This document shows, piece by piece, positions 1 to 12,826 of a stretch of DNA of 64,000 nt. The position numbers and the translations under genes were made by a program. The notes under the pieces were generated by a model. That model saw only the letters and a list, made by a program, of their open reading frames with translations. It did no database searches and was not told the origin of the DNA. The DNA lies in NCBI GenBank assembly GCA_019914995.1, contig CM034144.1:382001-446000 (forward strand). The letters are read 5' to 3'. Position 1 is the first letter of the stretch. The number at the start of each line of letters is the position of its first letter. This DNA comes from Acanthochlamys bracteata (taxonomy: Eukaryota; Streptophyta; Magnoliopsida; Pandanales; Velloziaceae).

Positions 1-3000
1 GCTTGGCCAGGCACTTAGCACGCGCCCAGATATACTAGCCACTCCTTATTGCCAAGAACTATCTAAACTGCAGGTAAGTATCGATGGTTTATAATCAGCG
101 AATTTGGTTGCTGTTGCTTAGTTACGTTGACATATTCAAGCTTCCAAGTTTTATTCCTCATACTATGCGCATGCTAATCCTCACGGATCGGTATCAGCTT
201 CTTAAATCCTATACCAAATCCTCTTGAGACTTGCCTTGTGAGAGTCTAAGTGCTTTAGTTCAACCAACCTCATACCTCTTTCTAGAGCCGGAAAAATGTT
301 CAAAACTTGAAAGATTAATTGCATAACTCCTCCCGTTAGTTGTTTAGTCATTTTTGTAGCATTGTTTTCATTGCATATCACATATCAAGGTCATCCCAAA
401 AGTTTCATCATCAAGACATGAATTGAGAATATTAAAGATGTCGAGTGTAATACTATAGTGCAGGAGTTTACATTTTGGTGAGCACTTGTTTATGATAGAT
501 GAGGGTATTACTGTAATAGATGGGCTTCACTGATTTATTAACGCACCTGCCGTTTCATCTATTTGCAAGTGAATTGCTTCACCTATGCATAGGGCTTTAT
601 AAGAACCTCTAAGCTAACTTTCTGTAATTTCCTCTAAGTAACCTTCTATAATTTGCTGGCATTTACTTGTGCCAAACTGAAGTATATCACCTTCATCTTC
701 TTTATAAATATTTTGAATTCTTATATCTTTATATCAACAGGATCAAATACCTCCCTTCCCAACAGATATTGCAATCAAGTCTATTGAAGTGCAATTGGGT
801 GTTCCAATTTCTCAGATTTTTACCGATATAAGCCCATCGCCTATTGCCTCTGCTTCCTTGGGGCAAGTGTATAAAGGTAAGCTATTATCCTGCAAATTGG
901 TTTCACTACATCGAATATATATCTCTTGGCATTCATTTGGATTATTTATTTCAAATTTTATAGATGTTGGGGTTTGAAGTCACCGCTTTGATATTTCAAG
1001 TAATGCAGCTCATCTACGTTCTGGAGACACTGTGGCGGTAAAGGTGCAAAGACCAGGGATGCAGCTCTCACTGACACTTGATGCTCTGTTGTTCCATATG
1101 ATTGGAGGTCAATTGAAGCGATTTGCCAAAGCACGGAAGGACTTGATGGTGGCCGTCAATGAAGTGGTGGTTCCTTGAATTCTCTATTATAGGGTTCTTT
1201 GTGCACTCTTAATTGTGTTTCGCTCTTTTGGTTTTAATCCTACGTATAGTTGTTGTGAAATATTCAAGTTCGTGTACTGTCCTTTGTTTCTATGTGATTA
1301 TGCTGATTCTTGCATAAATCTTTTTGTTGGGCAGATAAGGCACATGTTTCAGGAAATTGATTACAATTTAGAGGCCCAGAATACTGAACGATTTGCTGCT
1401 CTTTATTCAAATAGCCAAAGTAAGATTCCCATGTACTTCTTTGGTACTTTCTCATTTAGTGACATTCTTTTTGCTGCCGAGGAAGAAAAAACCAACTACA
1501 TATGTAAGTTACAGTAGAGTTGGCTTGCAGTGATCAATATTTACTGTAGATTAATCCATCAGTTTGAATATGTTCGTTACTCTTATGAATTTGCTTAAGC
1601 AGTTTATAGAGATGTTTAAAACGGGAAGTTACTTATATGCTGAGATTCTACTATGAATTTCAATGGTATTGCCAATGAATACTTAAGATCCTAGCTTGAA
1701 GTAGAGTTAGTAAAGTCTAGCTCTTGCCTAAAACATACTTTCTTCAGTTCATTCTGTGACAATTAGCTAAATGTTTTTGATTTCATATTGTGCAGTATAA
1801 CTTTGGTCTACTCGCAGAAAACATGTCAGTTCTTGATATGTGGTGCTGCACAGCATAAGAACATGATTATAGGGTTAACTACATTTAAATATAGTATACA
1901 CTCTATTTAGGCGGGATCCTTTTAAGCATCTTTGGTAATTGCATTCATACGATGTACTACAGTTGCTGATAGTTCCTATTATCTTGTTCCATGATTATCT
2001 TGCATGAGAAAAACACTCTCTTTTGACCCCTTCTGTTATCTACTATGAGAGGGTTCATGGCATGTTTCTTTCATGTGTTTTATAAGCTCAACACTTGACA
2101 AAGGAAAACTAAGAGAACTTGTAATCACTGGTTGTTGTGGTCAGACTCTTACTGAAGAGGGCGTGGTGCATACTAAAATGTTTGCCTTTCCTAGCATGTA
2201 CCAGTTAGAGCAATCACAAAAGAGTAATGGTGTGATGTATGCTAAACAGTTTGTGTTTCCTAGCAGGTAGCAGTTAGAGCAATCACAAAAGAGTAACGAT
2301 GTGATGTATGCTAAACAGTTTGTTTTTCCTAGCAGGTACTAATCAGAGTACGCATAGAAGAGTATCAGCAATTAAAGTTCCTAAGGTGTACTGGCAATGT
2401 ACTCGTAAAGCTGTACTTACTATGGAATGGATAGATGGGTTTAAGCTCACAGATTATGATCGGCTTAACAAAGCATGTCTAAACCGAAAAAAGTTAATTG
2501 ACCAGGTGTGTCATTCTGATCCCACTTTCTTTTGTAGTGAAAGTAATTGATCCACTTTTCTTGTTGATTGCCCATGCTCTTTATGTTATTACTCTATTGG
2601 ACATAATTTCTCATTATGGTTTTGCCTATATGTATTTGCATTTTGGCTGTTGATTGGCAAGTGAAGATTAGGATCTAGTTTACCATCTCAGTCCTGGTGA
2701 GATGCAATTACTGCAGCGCAGCTGTTTCATATTTGCAGCAATGTGTTGGAACGTGAAACAGCTGATACAGCCTAAACAATAGAACCTTTTTGTGCAGATG
2801 TAGAGTATTTTGTTCCTGCCTGATTTGGCAGAGATGTTTGGATATCTTTTTGTCGCAAGGTCATTTCAAAAAGAGGACCCTTACTGCTCTTGCCTTTTCC
2901 TTATTCTCCTTTTTTTTTGTTAACTGGAGAGGAAAACTACAGGTTTCTGCTACACAAACCAATAGAAACTATCGGGATCCTGCAAATGGTTTATTGTGGT

Positions 3001-5732
3001 TTTGTTAATTCCGTTTACATCATGATTCAAATCATCACTTATTAAGTAACCCGGTCAATTTTTCAGGGTGTCTATTGCTCACTGAGGCAACTTCTCGAAG
3101 AAGGATTCTTCCATGCTGATCCACATCCTGGAAATCTTGTAGTTACAGATGATGGAACACTTGCATATTTTGACTTTGGTATGATGGGAGAATTACCCCG
3201 TCATTACCGAGTAGGATTAATCCGTGTGGTTAGTTTTTGATAGACTATTGCTTCTGTTACTGTATTATCTTTTATATTTGCTTGTTATGGTTGTATGGTT
3301 TAGATTTGTGAGGCTTGCTTGTCATTTTTCTTCCATACTCTGTAGCTATTACTGGATGCCATTTTCATGATGGGCCTGCAAGAATAGTAGCGCATGATTC
3401 CTTGCTTGGTAGAGAATCCAACCACCTAGAAATTACAATAGAAGTTCTTAATATTGTAGTTCTGCAGCTCCCAGGAGATTTAGTCGAGATTTCTAGTTTA
3501 ATCATCTTCAGTATCATCTGAATATTTTCCTTCCAAGTTAGTAATCTGTGAAGAACAAACCACCATATTAGAATACCTAGACTTATGGTACTAGAATTCA
3601 ATGGAAGAGCAAACTATGCACTCTTGTTGGATTGAAATGTGTGTTTTTATGAATGGTGAGAGTAGTCAAGCCACTGTTGCAAGACTTGTTCCAGCTAGTC
3701 AGAGAGGATGGCTGAATATGAGCATTGTTTCTTTACCCTCTCAGCCAAGTATCATATTGAGACTATATACAGGCTGGTGGTGAAGGCCAGCTTAGGTAAA
3801 CCAAGAATTTTAGCAGCAATTTAAGTCATAAAGGTCATTTATCTAAATAGCAGTGATGTTTGGCCAGAACAAGTAGGGAAATAAGCCGAATTCTAGTTTA
3901 TGCATCTACAATGAAGACATCTCCTGATTGAGTGACTTCCCATCAAATGGAGAATGGTTATGATCATGAGTAGTTTTCAGGTAATCTTATTGCATGTGAT
4001 CACAGCAATGCAATATGTATTAATGCTTAGTTGATTTATTGTATTTATAAGTTTATGATTACTGTGCTCTTACTTGGGTGCTCTACTATGCTTAGTTGAT
4101 TTATTGTATTTGTAAGTTTATGATTACTGTGCTCTTACTTAGGTGCTCTACTTATTTCAGCTTGTGCACTTTGTGAACCGAGATTCCATGGGCTTGGCGA
4201 ATGATTTCCTCTCTTTGGGCTTCATTCCTGAGGGGACAGATATACAGGCTGTTGCAGAGGCTTTGCAAAAATCCTTTGGTGATGGAACTAGGCAATCAAA
4301 TGATTTCCAGGTTTGTGTTGCACCAAATAACAACTCTTAAAATTTTTAGTTTTTGTTGTTATTATTTATTCTTAGTGCTGGTCTCCCTCAAAATTGAGTT
4401 GGCTATAAGATAGTCGGTCTTCTTTGCAGTTTTTGGGTGGTAAAGTCGAGGTTGTTAGGAAATGAATAAAAAAGTTCTCACATCCTGCTACTAGGTGTTT
4501 TATTTTACAAAATATAGGCTAATTGTTTGTTCTGTTGTTTTTGTGTCCTTCAGGGAATAATGAACCAGTTGTATGATGTTATGTATGAGTTCAACTTCTC
4601 TTTGCCTCCAGACTATGCCCTGGTAATTCGTGCATTAGGTTCTCTGGAAGGGACTGCAAAAGCATTGGATCCTGATTTTAAAGTTATTGAGAGTGCGTAT
4701 CCTTTCATCATAGGGAGGCTACTTGCAGATCCAAACCCAGATATGAGGAGAATCTTGAGGGAATTGGTTATACGTAATGATGGTTCCATCAGGTGGAACA
4801 GGCTCGAGCGTTTGGTGAGTTTCTCATTCTTGACCTCAGTTGCCATTTGTTCATCTTGGCACTCTTCAGTTCAATGTTGAACTGCATATGCAGTATGATT
4901 GCTTAATTGAGTGGTCGATAAGCGATAGGAAACTCTATCATGAGTATTTCTCCAAATGTCTAGCTCTCGCTCCATCATAAGACCATCATTAGAAATAATG
5001 CCCATATACTATTTTGCAATGTCTTACTCGCTGCATGTACTTCAATAAGCGTATTGCCGTGTTCCATATTCGCGAATAGCTGATGTAGAGAATTGGTTTC
5101 AGATTGCTGCAATTTCGGAGCAGTCATACGAGTGGACTGATGAAATTCCATCTGGCTCTGACAGAAGTTCTACTCATGATGGAGGGTGGAAATCCTTTGA
5201 CATACGTGCTGTAGTTGCTGCCACAGAAGACCTGTTCCAGTTCATCCTGTCAGAGAAAGGACGGAGAGTTCGCGTTTTCCTCGTGCAGGATATAATCAAA
5301 GCTTCAAATGTCTTTCTAGAGGAAGGTGTTCTGACATGTGCTTTTGATGAAAATCTAGCAGCACGACAAACATACAACATTGAGGTGAGTCTACAAGTTG
5401 TAGCTAGTTCTACATTCTGTTCAGAGACTAATCTATTTTTTATGATATATGATTTCATGCATCTTTTATAATTTGTGTTTCAGCAAGGAACTGCAATGGC
5501 TACAAGACTCATGAACGGCTTTCAGTCTCTAAGACGATCGATTAAGCTGGCACCGGAAGCGTGGACTGCTATGTTTATCCGTCTTTTTCTGAAGACAGAA
5601 TTCCTAAGCTTCCTCTACGAAGTGAGTGTAGCTTTGGGCAAACATTTCCGGTATAAAGTTCCAGAAACATTTTGGCTTTGTATATCTAGATTCCTTCACT
5701 GGTTGCAGACACCGGACTCATTCCGATACTAA
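1..5732 (+). CDS. ABC1K/UbiB-type atypical protein kinase, 3' part (5' end outside window)
   Basis: Exons read as 1-73, 741-876, 1009-1166, 1335-1419, 2336-2505, 3067-3228, 4161-4310, 4554-4814, 5103-5384 and 5484-5732; every junction keeps frame with GT-AG borders. Seen in order: the end of the KxGQ helix ([11 protein letters not shown]), the alanine/serine-rich loop ([13 protein letters not shown]), the ATP-anchoring lysine in [16 protein letters not shown] (catalytic loop) and YFDFGMMG (metal-binding Asp). These are the ABC1/ADCK hallmarks. In plants most such kinases sit in plastids or mitochondria and affect prenylquinone metabolism. Wording such as [13 protein letters not shown] and the long C-terminal region suggest a plastid ABC1K3-like member, but that is from memory. 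The N-terminus and any transit peptide lie upstream. Exon 10 contains GTGAGT at 5622, so the last 37 codons could be intronic in some transcripts. Confidence 0.93.
2162..2338. repeat. 69-bp tandem repeat, about 2.6 copies, at a splice acceptor
   Basis: Copies start at 2162, 2231 and 2300. The second and third are nearly identical and the first is more diverged. The last copy supplies the acceptor (TTTCCTAGCAG) of ABC1K exon 5 at 2336. The second copy carries the same acceptor at 2266; the first has CTAGCATG instead. Confidence 0.9.
4024..4153. repeat. 65-bp tandem duplication in ABC1K intron
   Basis: Two 65-base copies (4024-4088 and 4089-4153) differ at only a few positions. The second ends 7 bases before exon 7 of the kinase gene and may include its branch-point region. 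Confidence 0.9.
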
Positions 5733-7742
5733 TAATGATATAGCAAAGATCCAACTCCATGCTTTGCAATTTTTTTAAAGTTCTTTTTAACTGCAGCTGC
5801 AATGTTGGCCAGTGGCCGTGTTTAATTCAAATGAGTGTAACTGAGTTTAACAAAATTAATTTTTATAAAAATAAAGTTTGGTGAAAAGTGAAGTTAAAAA
5901 TTTGATGAAAGCAAAATTTAAAATAATATTTGAAACAAATAAATAAAATTTAAAATTAAATTTTAATAAAAGTAAAATTTAATGTAAAAATAAAAAAAAT
6001 AAAAATTATAATTGAAATGTTTAAAATAATTAAATTTAAAATTTAAATAGAAGAAGTGAAATTAGATATATTTAAAATAAGTCCTAAATTTTAGACTCTT
6101 TCCAATTGTTATGAAAGAAGCAATCCTCATCTGGCTACTATTATCAACTGGGTGACCATTGCTCATGTATGCCATCTTCATATTCTATCGCTATGCGGAT
6201 GTTCGACAACAATGAATTATTGTGAACAAGAAGATTGGATTGGTTGTGTTTGGAGAGATTATGATGCTCAGATAACCGCTCAGGAAAACCTGAATCTCAT
6301 CAAGCCTTCTTTTACAGAAGAAACTTTGGATCAAATATTTTAGTCATCATCATTGCAGCCATCCCCTCTTTTGAAATACGTAAAATTCAGGAAAGAAATC
6401 ACAAAAACAAAAAAACAAAAAACAAAAAACAAAATACGATAAACTTAGAGAGGACTCGGAAGAAATGGAAAAGATGCATTGGCAAAGGCTTTCATTACAG
6501 AGGCCATTTACGTATGACAAGCGAATTTTTGAATTTCCTCATCATCGTCATCTGACTGAAATAAAAAACACACCAAAATCAAATAGCTTAAAACTAAAAA
6601 CAATTGAATCATAAAGCATAAGATAATAATAATCAGAGAGGAAGAAGAGACGAAGAAAAGAAAACAAAGCTTCTCATACGCCGCACTAGAAACAATCAAC
6701 GATAGCGCACAACGCCCTAGCTACCTTTCAGGTGGTTATATAAGCTCTACATGTACCAAAATAGGCCTATAGTCAGTTATATTTTACATATCTGCCACTT
6801 TAATGTGTTTTAGTTATATTGGATAGGCGGCTAGCTTTTTCCAGTCAACTTGGTAGATCTACTGTTTATGGCCAGGTTAAATTACATATTCACCCCTCAA
6901 CTATTATCCGAACAGTTCTTAATGTACGAAAATGTATTCTTTCGTTGATTTCTAGTAAACACGAGGATACTTTAGGCACAAAAAAGTGTCGCAATCCGTT
7001 CAACGATTACGAAGAGCAAAGGAAGAAGATTACTTAGTTTTTTTGGATGGACGTTAAAAATTGATTATGAAATAAAATATTTTTAAATATCGAATATTTT
7101 TTATTTTTTAAGAATTAAATTTTATTTTTTATTTTTAAATAAATAATAAGAATTTATATTAAAAAAATTTCACTAAAATTTTTTTTATATTTTTTAAATT
7201 TTTAAATAAATTTTTTATATATTTATAAAATATATATTAAAATATAAAATTAAAAATTAAAAAAATATTTATTCAATACGCAACGAGAAACGGGACAAGC
7301 TTCACGATACGTCCCCATTTGCAAGTTTTTTATGATTTTACGTTGATCTACTATTTATATTTTTAAAAATACTTCTCGATAGGAAATCGTTTCTGTGATA
7401 ATTGGGCCTCTAAATTTTATTGTACTTAGCCCAGTCCAGTTTTCGTAAAGTGAACAGAATCCGTAATAGTACCGCCGGCGATGACGGGAGATAGCTCAGA
7501 AGAAGCGAAAGATAATGAAGCTGAATTCGAATGGGCAAAATAAATATTAATCAGTTGATTCTGGAAGCTTACGTGAATATCGACCGCCCCCCACAGTCAA
7601 GCCAGAGTTTATAATGTAAATACAACACTTGCATCTACATCTTATGGAGATTCAAAGATCATGCATCACATGAAAATACTCATTATTGATGAAAGATCTA
7701 TAAAACTAAGACAATAAATGTAAGAACAATAAAGTGTGTTAA
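5733..7742. other. Intergenic, AT-rich, two probable MITE remnants
   Basis: The kinase 3' UTR probably lies at the start. At 5814-6086 is an AT-rich block with loosely inverted ends (GGCCGTGTTTAATTCAAAT versus the complement of TATTTAAAATAAGTCCTA), like the element at 35750. At about 7043-7280 is a block like the GCGTTTGG element family described at 19762. A 63-codon frame at 6152-6343 has protein-like composition, but I recognise no family and see no splice partners. A TATATAA on the minus strand near 6738 may be a weak promoter. Confidence 0.5.
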
Positions 7743-8208
7743 TTAGGGATGCATTGGCATTGGAGAAGGATGAGTTGTCACTCCATGGTAGTCCACATAG
7801 TAAATTATCTCATCTTCACCATCTTTTCTGTGAACTTCTTTGGGTTCTTGCTTAGAATTTGTCTTCCGTTTCCTGCCAACAGCCTAGAAATTAAAGATTG
7901 CATCAAGAGAATTATTAATGTTTCAATCAGCACTGAAATGTAAAGCTCGACTCAAGTTCGTTGTGATTGTCAATTTTATGCTGTAAACAGAATCTTATTC
8001 CATCATTGTTACTGTGGCCACTAACCTTGAAGTCTAGTTTAAGCTGAACAGGCTCCATTGCTACTCTTAGCTCGCGTCTTGATCGTCTGCCTGGAATGAT
8101 GTATCCTATTATCACGGTGTGAGGGAATTTTGAACTCTCAGCTGCAAAGCAATGGGAAACATAGAATGCCATTATAAGGGAAAATGAAACAACGCAGCTC
8201 AACTTCAT
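7743..8208 (-). CDS. Secreted peptide-hormone precursor with C-terminal Asp-Tyr motif (RGF/GLV/CLEL-like candidate)
   Basis: Two exons (complement of 8026-8208 and 7743-7883) join in phase 0 to give 107 residues. Residues 1-23 form a clear signal peptide (hydrophobic core SLIMAFYVSHCFA). A basic stretch GRRSRRELR at 40-48 resembles subtilase processing sites; RxxL sites are cleaved by SBT6.1 in GOLVEN precursors. The C-terminus runs from an acidic patch (DGEDEIIYY) into VDYHGVTTHPSPMPMHP and stops. An Asp-Tyr pair after acidic residues is the tyrosylprotein sulfotransferase signature shared by RGF/GLV, PSY and CIF peptides, and a mature peptide at the extreme C-terminus fits RGF/GLV. The tail lacks the classical PPxHN ending, so the family call is an inference. 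No neighbouring gene appears functionally linked. Confidence 0.72.
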
Positions 8209-11200
8209 GGCGATGGCTTAGAATATATCTTTTTTCTCTATGCACTTGGGGAACAAGGAATGCACACAAATAAATAGGTGAAAGTGCAGCTAATGTGCTG
8301 AACTATTGAATCTACGTTAGTGAAGCGAACATGGGCTGTAGATTATTTATTATGAAAAGTAAGCATCAGGGAACAGCCATGAGCAAGTGCTGTTGTAATC
8401 TTTGGAAGGTAACTAATATCTCATAGTAGGAGAATGGGTGTCTTGGCTCTGTCCTCCTATAAGGTTTGGATGTTCAATTATTGATGCGGTGAAGTTGGTT
8501 TATTCTTGCTTCTAGTGCTTGGTAGTGAAGATCATGTATCCAAGAGCTGCATATAGGAAAACAGAGGGGTTCACAGGAGTATGGGCTTGGTTCATGCCCT
8601 TGTCTTTTATCAATCAGGAGCTGTGATGGGACAGGCAAGTTCGTGATTCGTGACTTGCTAGGATATGGCCAAATCTGTGTTTTGTTAAAATTAAAGGGGC
8701 TGAGATTTTCGATATTGAATCTTGAATTTTCGATATTGAGTTTAGTTTTCTGAAAACACTTTTGCTTCTACGTTATGTTTCCAGCTGATGCATTTACCTG
8801 TTCCACACCTGATGTGATGAACTCAGTGATTTAACAAATAGTGCAGGTTTGTGTTTCTATATGGCCGCACAAACTGAAGCTGAATGCAAAATCCCTATAG
8901 TCTGAAGTGGCAAGGGATGGTTCGTAGGCATCTCAAATCAACTTATAAACAATCTATGTTCCTGATTCTGAGACACCAGCCATCTGTATTTCTCTTATGG
9001 AAAAACTGTCTGAAAACTAAAGGGGATACGTTCTCCACAACACAAGCAGACATTTGTAGATTTTGTTTAGTGGGTTAGATGGTGACCTACTTTCTTTAAG
9101 CAAGGAAATGCCGAAATACCTCTCTATATGAGTAAAAACATTAGCTTTTTTCATTTTAGAAGAATTTTGCAATGATTCGATGAAGACCAAAAGTATATTG
9201 TATACACTTCTTGCATTCTCCTGTGTGTTTTTTGTCATCCAGTGTCTTTAGCTTTGGCAATTCTCCTAACAGCGTCCCTGGATATGTTCTGGTGAGGTGA
9301 GTGTTCCATGAGGCAATTGCAACACTAGATAACATTTGTTTAGGGTGGAATTTTTTTAACTGGTTATTGCATTTCTTCTTTTCTTGTTAAAAATTAGTTA
9401 CCATTTTTATTTTCTTCTCCAGAGACTTCATCAAACTGTTGTTTTCCTTTTCTTTTTTCTTTTTGTTTTCTTGTGCTTATGGAGATCTGATCAGATATTT
9501 GTTCATTTCAGAGGGCAAAGTCATAGTTGGCACATTCAACGTTGCGATCACCAAATCTATGGAGATCTAACTTTGAGAAAATAACTAGGTTCATAAAAAA
9601 ATAAAAAAATAAATTTTATGTTGAAGTTGGGATCACGATACTATTCTGCCTAATCATATTTGTCAGTCAATTTAATTTATTTATCTTACGCATTTAATTT
9701 GATATCTAATAAAAATTTAACTTATTATTGAAATAAACTTCTGCGGCTGAGAGCAAAGGCAGCAAGTTGTAATGATATGGAAAGACAAACCTGTGCATGG
9801 TTTGTTTCAACAGAAGAAGTTAAATAAGATAATCATGATTTCGACTGTTTTTCGTTTTGAAGAAATCCAACTGAATTAGGATAAGAAAACGTTTTTTAGA
9901 GTACTTAAAATATAATTTATTTTTTTAACTAAAAAATAAAATATTATTAAAAATAATTTGAAACGAAAGTATAATATAAGTACTGATAACCAATATTAAA
10001 CGACACCTGACTCAGTCCAGCCAGCTTATGCAATTTCTCGTCAATTGGGGACTAATATCTGTAAAATCCTCGTGAAACATAATAAATGACGATGAGTTGA
10101 ATTGATAAGTCATTGTAAAGTACACAGAAACGTAAGAAGTGACGACTTGTTATTAAGTCAACATACGTACACTAATAAATTACGACGAAGTCTAATAACA
10201 GAAAATGAAGTATCTTCAAACAGAGGTGATGAAAACCTTAACCCAAATATTTCAACACTCAACATGCATGCATGATAACTCTCTGTTTTCAAAATCTGTA
10301 TTCTTACGGTACGTACTTTCTCTTTCGTTTCATATGAAGCAATGACCAATTTGAAGAACTTTCAATTGCTCGTAAATAAGGTTTTTAAAAATAAATTTTG
10401 AAAGACCACCACGTCTTTAGTATGTATTAATTTTGGAAGACCATGTCTTTTTACCGGGTCTTGATAGATACGTTAAGAGGCCAATCAAGATTGTGACGGT
10501 AATGAAGGACTGTTTGGAAATATTTATAAAAGATATTTTTTTAAATAAAAATATTTTAATTTTATACTAAAAGCACCGTCAAAGTCAAAACACAGAGATC
10601 ATGGATCATAGCTGTGTTCAAATGATAAGTTTCCAACATAATAAGGTATTTTTGTTAACTAATCCCAATCATTATTATCACTAACTATTATGATAATGTT
10701 TTTAGCTCGTTAATTTCATTCACGCAAAGGACAAAATATTCAAGTGTTACCTTACCGGGTCTAACAAGGAGACTCGTTGTTACATTAGCATTTTAATTGG
10801 ACCCAGACAAGAGACCAGAACGCGTGTTTGCTGACTTGCTTGCGGGAGAAGTTTTCGCCACGGTGGGCCCAGTAAGTCAATCATGTCAACATTCTCCGGT
10901 GCACCAACAAAACTTCCATCGTCATCATTTCATATTATTAACAAATTAATTATCTGTGAGAATACGAGCGTCCACATTGTTGGACCACAACCGAACTGAC
11001 CAAATCAAATTGTTCTTACCTTAAAACCAACCATGCTCTTTCTTGCCGCCACCCGTTTATTTAATTACATTAATTTTGAAGTTTCCCTATGAAGCGAATG
11101 TTATGAGTATGATAGTGCAAATATAAGGCTGTACAAGTTAATTATAATAACTTAATTCTATTTTTAGAGCCCGTTATATGTATTAGAAATTTCAGTTTAA

Positions 11201-12826
11201 TTTAAAATTTGAATTACTAAATTTTAAATTTTCTAATATATGTGAATCGATTTTTTATATAAATTTAATCTGGACTCATTGTTATATCTAATTCCAAATA
11301 CTCTGCTTCGGTTTTTCCTAGGAATTACGGTCACCAAGCAGACATGCGTGCCCTGCAAGACTGGTAGTTTCTTCAGATGAGCACCTGGTATGTTAAGTTA
11401 GTTTAAAATCACAGACTCTGTTCCATTACATGCACTATACTCTGTTTTGAAATATCATTGGAAAACACAGTTGATTTTATTCTGACGAAGGTTTTATTTC
11501 GCTAAGCTTTTCAAACTCTTTTTTTTTTAATTTTTAAATTTTAATAAATTTTATATAATATTTTATAAATTTTTTAATTTTAAAAAATACAAAACAATTT
11601 TATATTCTAAAATTTTATTACTACGCATTTTAATTATTTTTATTTAAAAAATTAGTTAGTTTTTCGAAAATTTTAAAATATTTTTTATTTTAAATTTTTT
11701 TGAAAAATACTTCTAAATATTTTTTTATTTTAAAAAATCAATGATGAAAGAAACAAAAAAGACGATGATTCTGCTTCCTTCCGGGGTGTTGTGGCTTCAA
11801 CAAACTAGAAAACATCAAATGATTTCATGGATTCTGTGGATCATAGGTATCAGAACCGAGCTGAAATTGCATGATCAGTTCTAGGTGTGGAACGCAAATG
11901 AAAATGAAATACACGTACGTACAGGAGAATGGTAGCTAGACTTTCAAGGAACTCAAATATCACTCTCTATTGTATCTTGGTTGAGCTTTTAATTTAGAAG
12001 AGTATGAATCTTAATTGCTATATTTCAGACGTTAATTTGTTGAATTTGTAAGATGAACCAATAACGCAGGTGTCTCATTCTCATCCGTGCGTATATTTAC
12101 TATCACTTTTTTTACTGGAAATTCTTTGCTTTTGGGTTTAGAAAAAAATGAGAGAAATCTACGAGTTTCTTCGAATCATGATTTTCACAAAATGACAATT
12201 GACCTTGAAAGAAACCACCAAGAAGAATTATATGCATGCTTGCCTAATTGCTTAAAATAATAATAATAGTTTTAGAGAAGTTTTTGGATTGTTTAAATGT
12301 TAAAGGAATTTTACAAAATATTATTGAAAATTTATTTTAAAATGTAAATAAAAATTTTGAATAGAAGAAGTTAAAAAGTAATCTCAGAGACTACCTAAGC
12401 CATATTTACTGAAAAAATGGAATTTTTCAATTAATTTTTTAAAAAACTTTTTTTATATTTTCAAAAAAATTATACAAATAATTATTTATAATATATAATT
12501 TATTTAAGCTTTGTAATTTTTTAATAAAATTATGTTTATACATGACTTTTATAAAATTTAAAAGTTAATAACTGTCCAAGATTGTTATGTCAAATATGGC
12601 CTAAGTTTCTCCGGAGCATCCCACCAACCAGTCTTCTGCTTATAAATTCCCCCCCTTAATTTTAAGGCTCTACTAAAAGAAACAAAAGAAAAACACCCCT
12701 TTCTCCACTCTCAATCCCCTATCCCAGCTTCTTTGATTCCTTGTCTCTCACTTAATTGTGTCAAACCTCTTCTTCTTGTCTTTGCCAAGTACATCTTTGC
12801 TGATCTTGTTTTGGTAGTAATTAAGC
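8209..12826. other. Long intergenic region, no supported gene
   Basis: About 4.6 kb. Frames at 8884-9078, 9017-9238, 9384-9584 and 10158-10349 have no recognisable motif or splice context. Very AT-rich blocks at about 9895-9990, 10510-10570, 11515-11745 and 12290-12560 look like degraded copies of the window's MITE families, without clear ends. The last few hundred bases are the HD-Zip promoter and leader. Confidence 0.5.
12641..12648 (+). promoter_or_regulatory. TATA box of HD-Zip II gene
   Basis: TATAAATT lies 186 bases before the start codon, followed by a pyrimidine-rich leader typical of plant 5' UTRs. Confidence 0.6.

Noticed and set aside
6152..6343. 63-codon plus-strand frame with protein-like composition
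   Set aside because: No recognised family, no splice partner or promoter; could be a gene fragment but cannot be supported.
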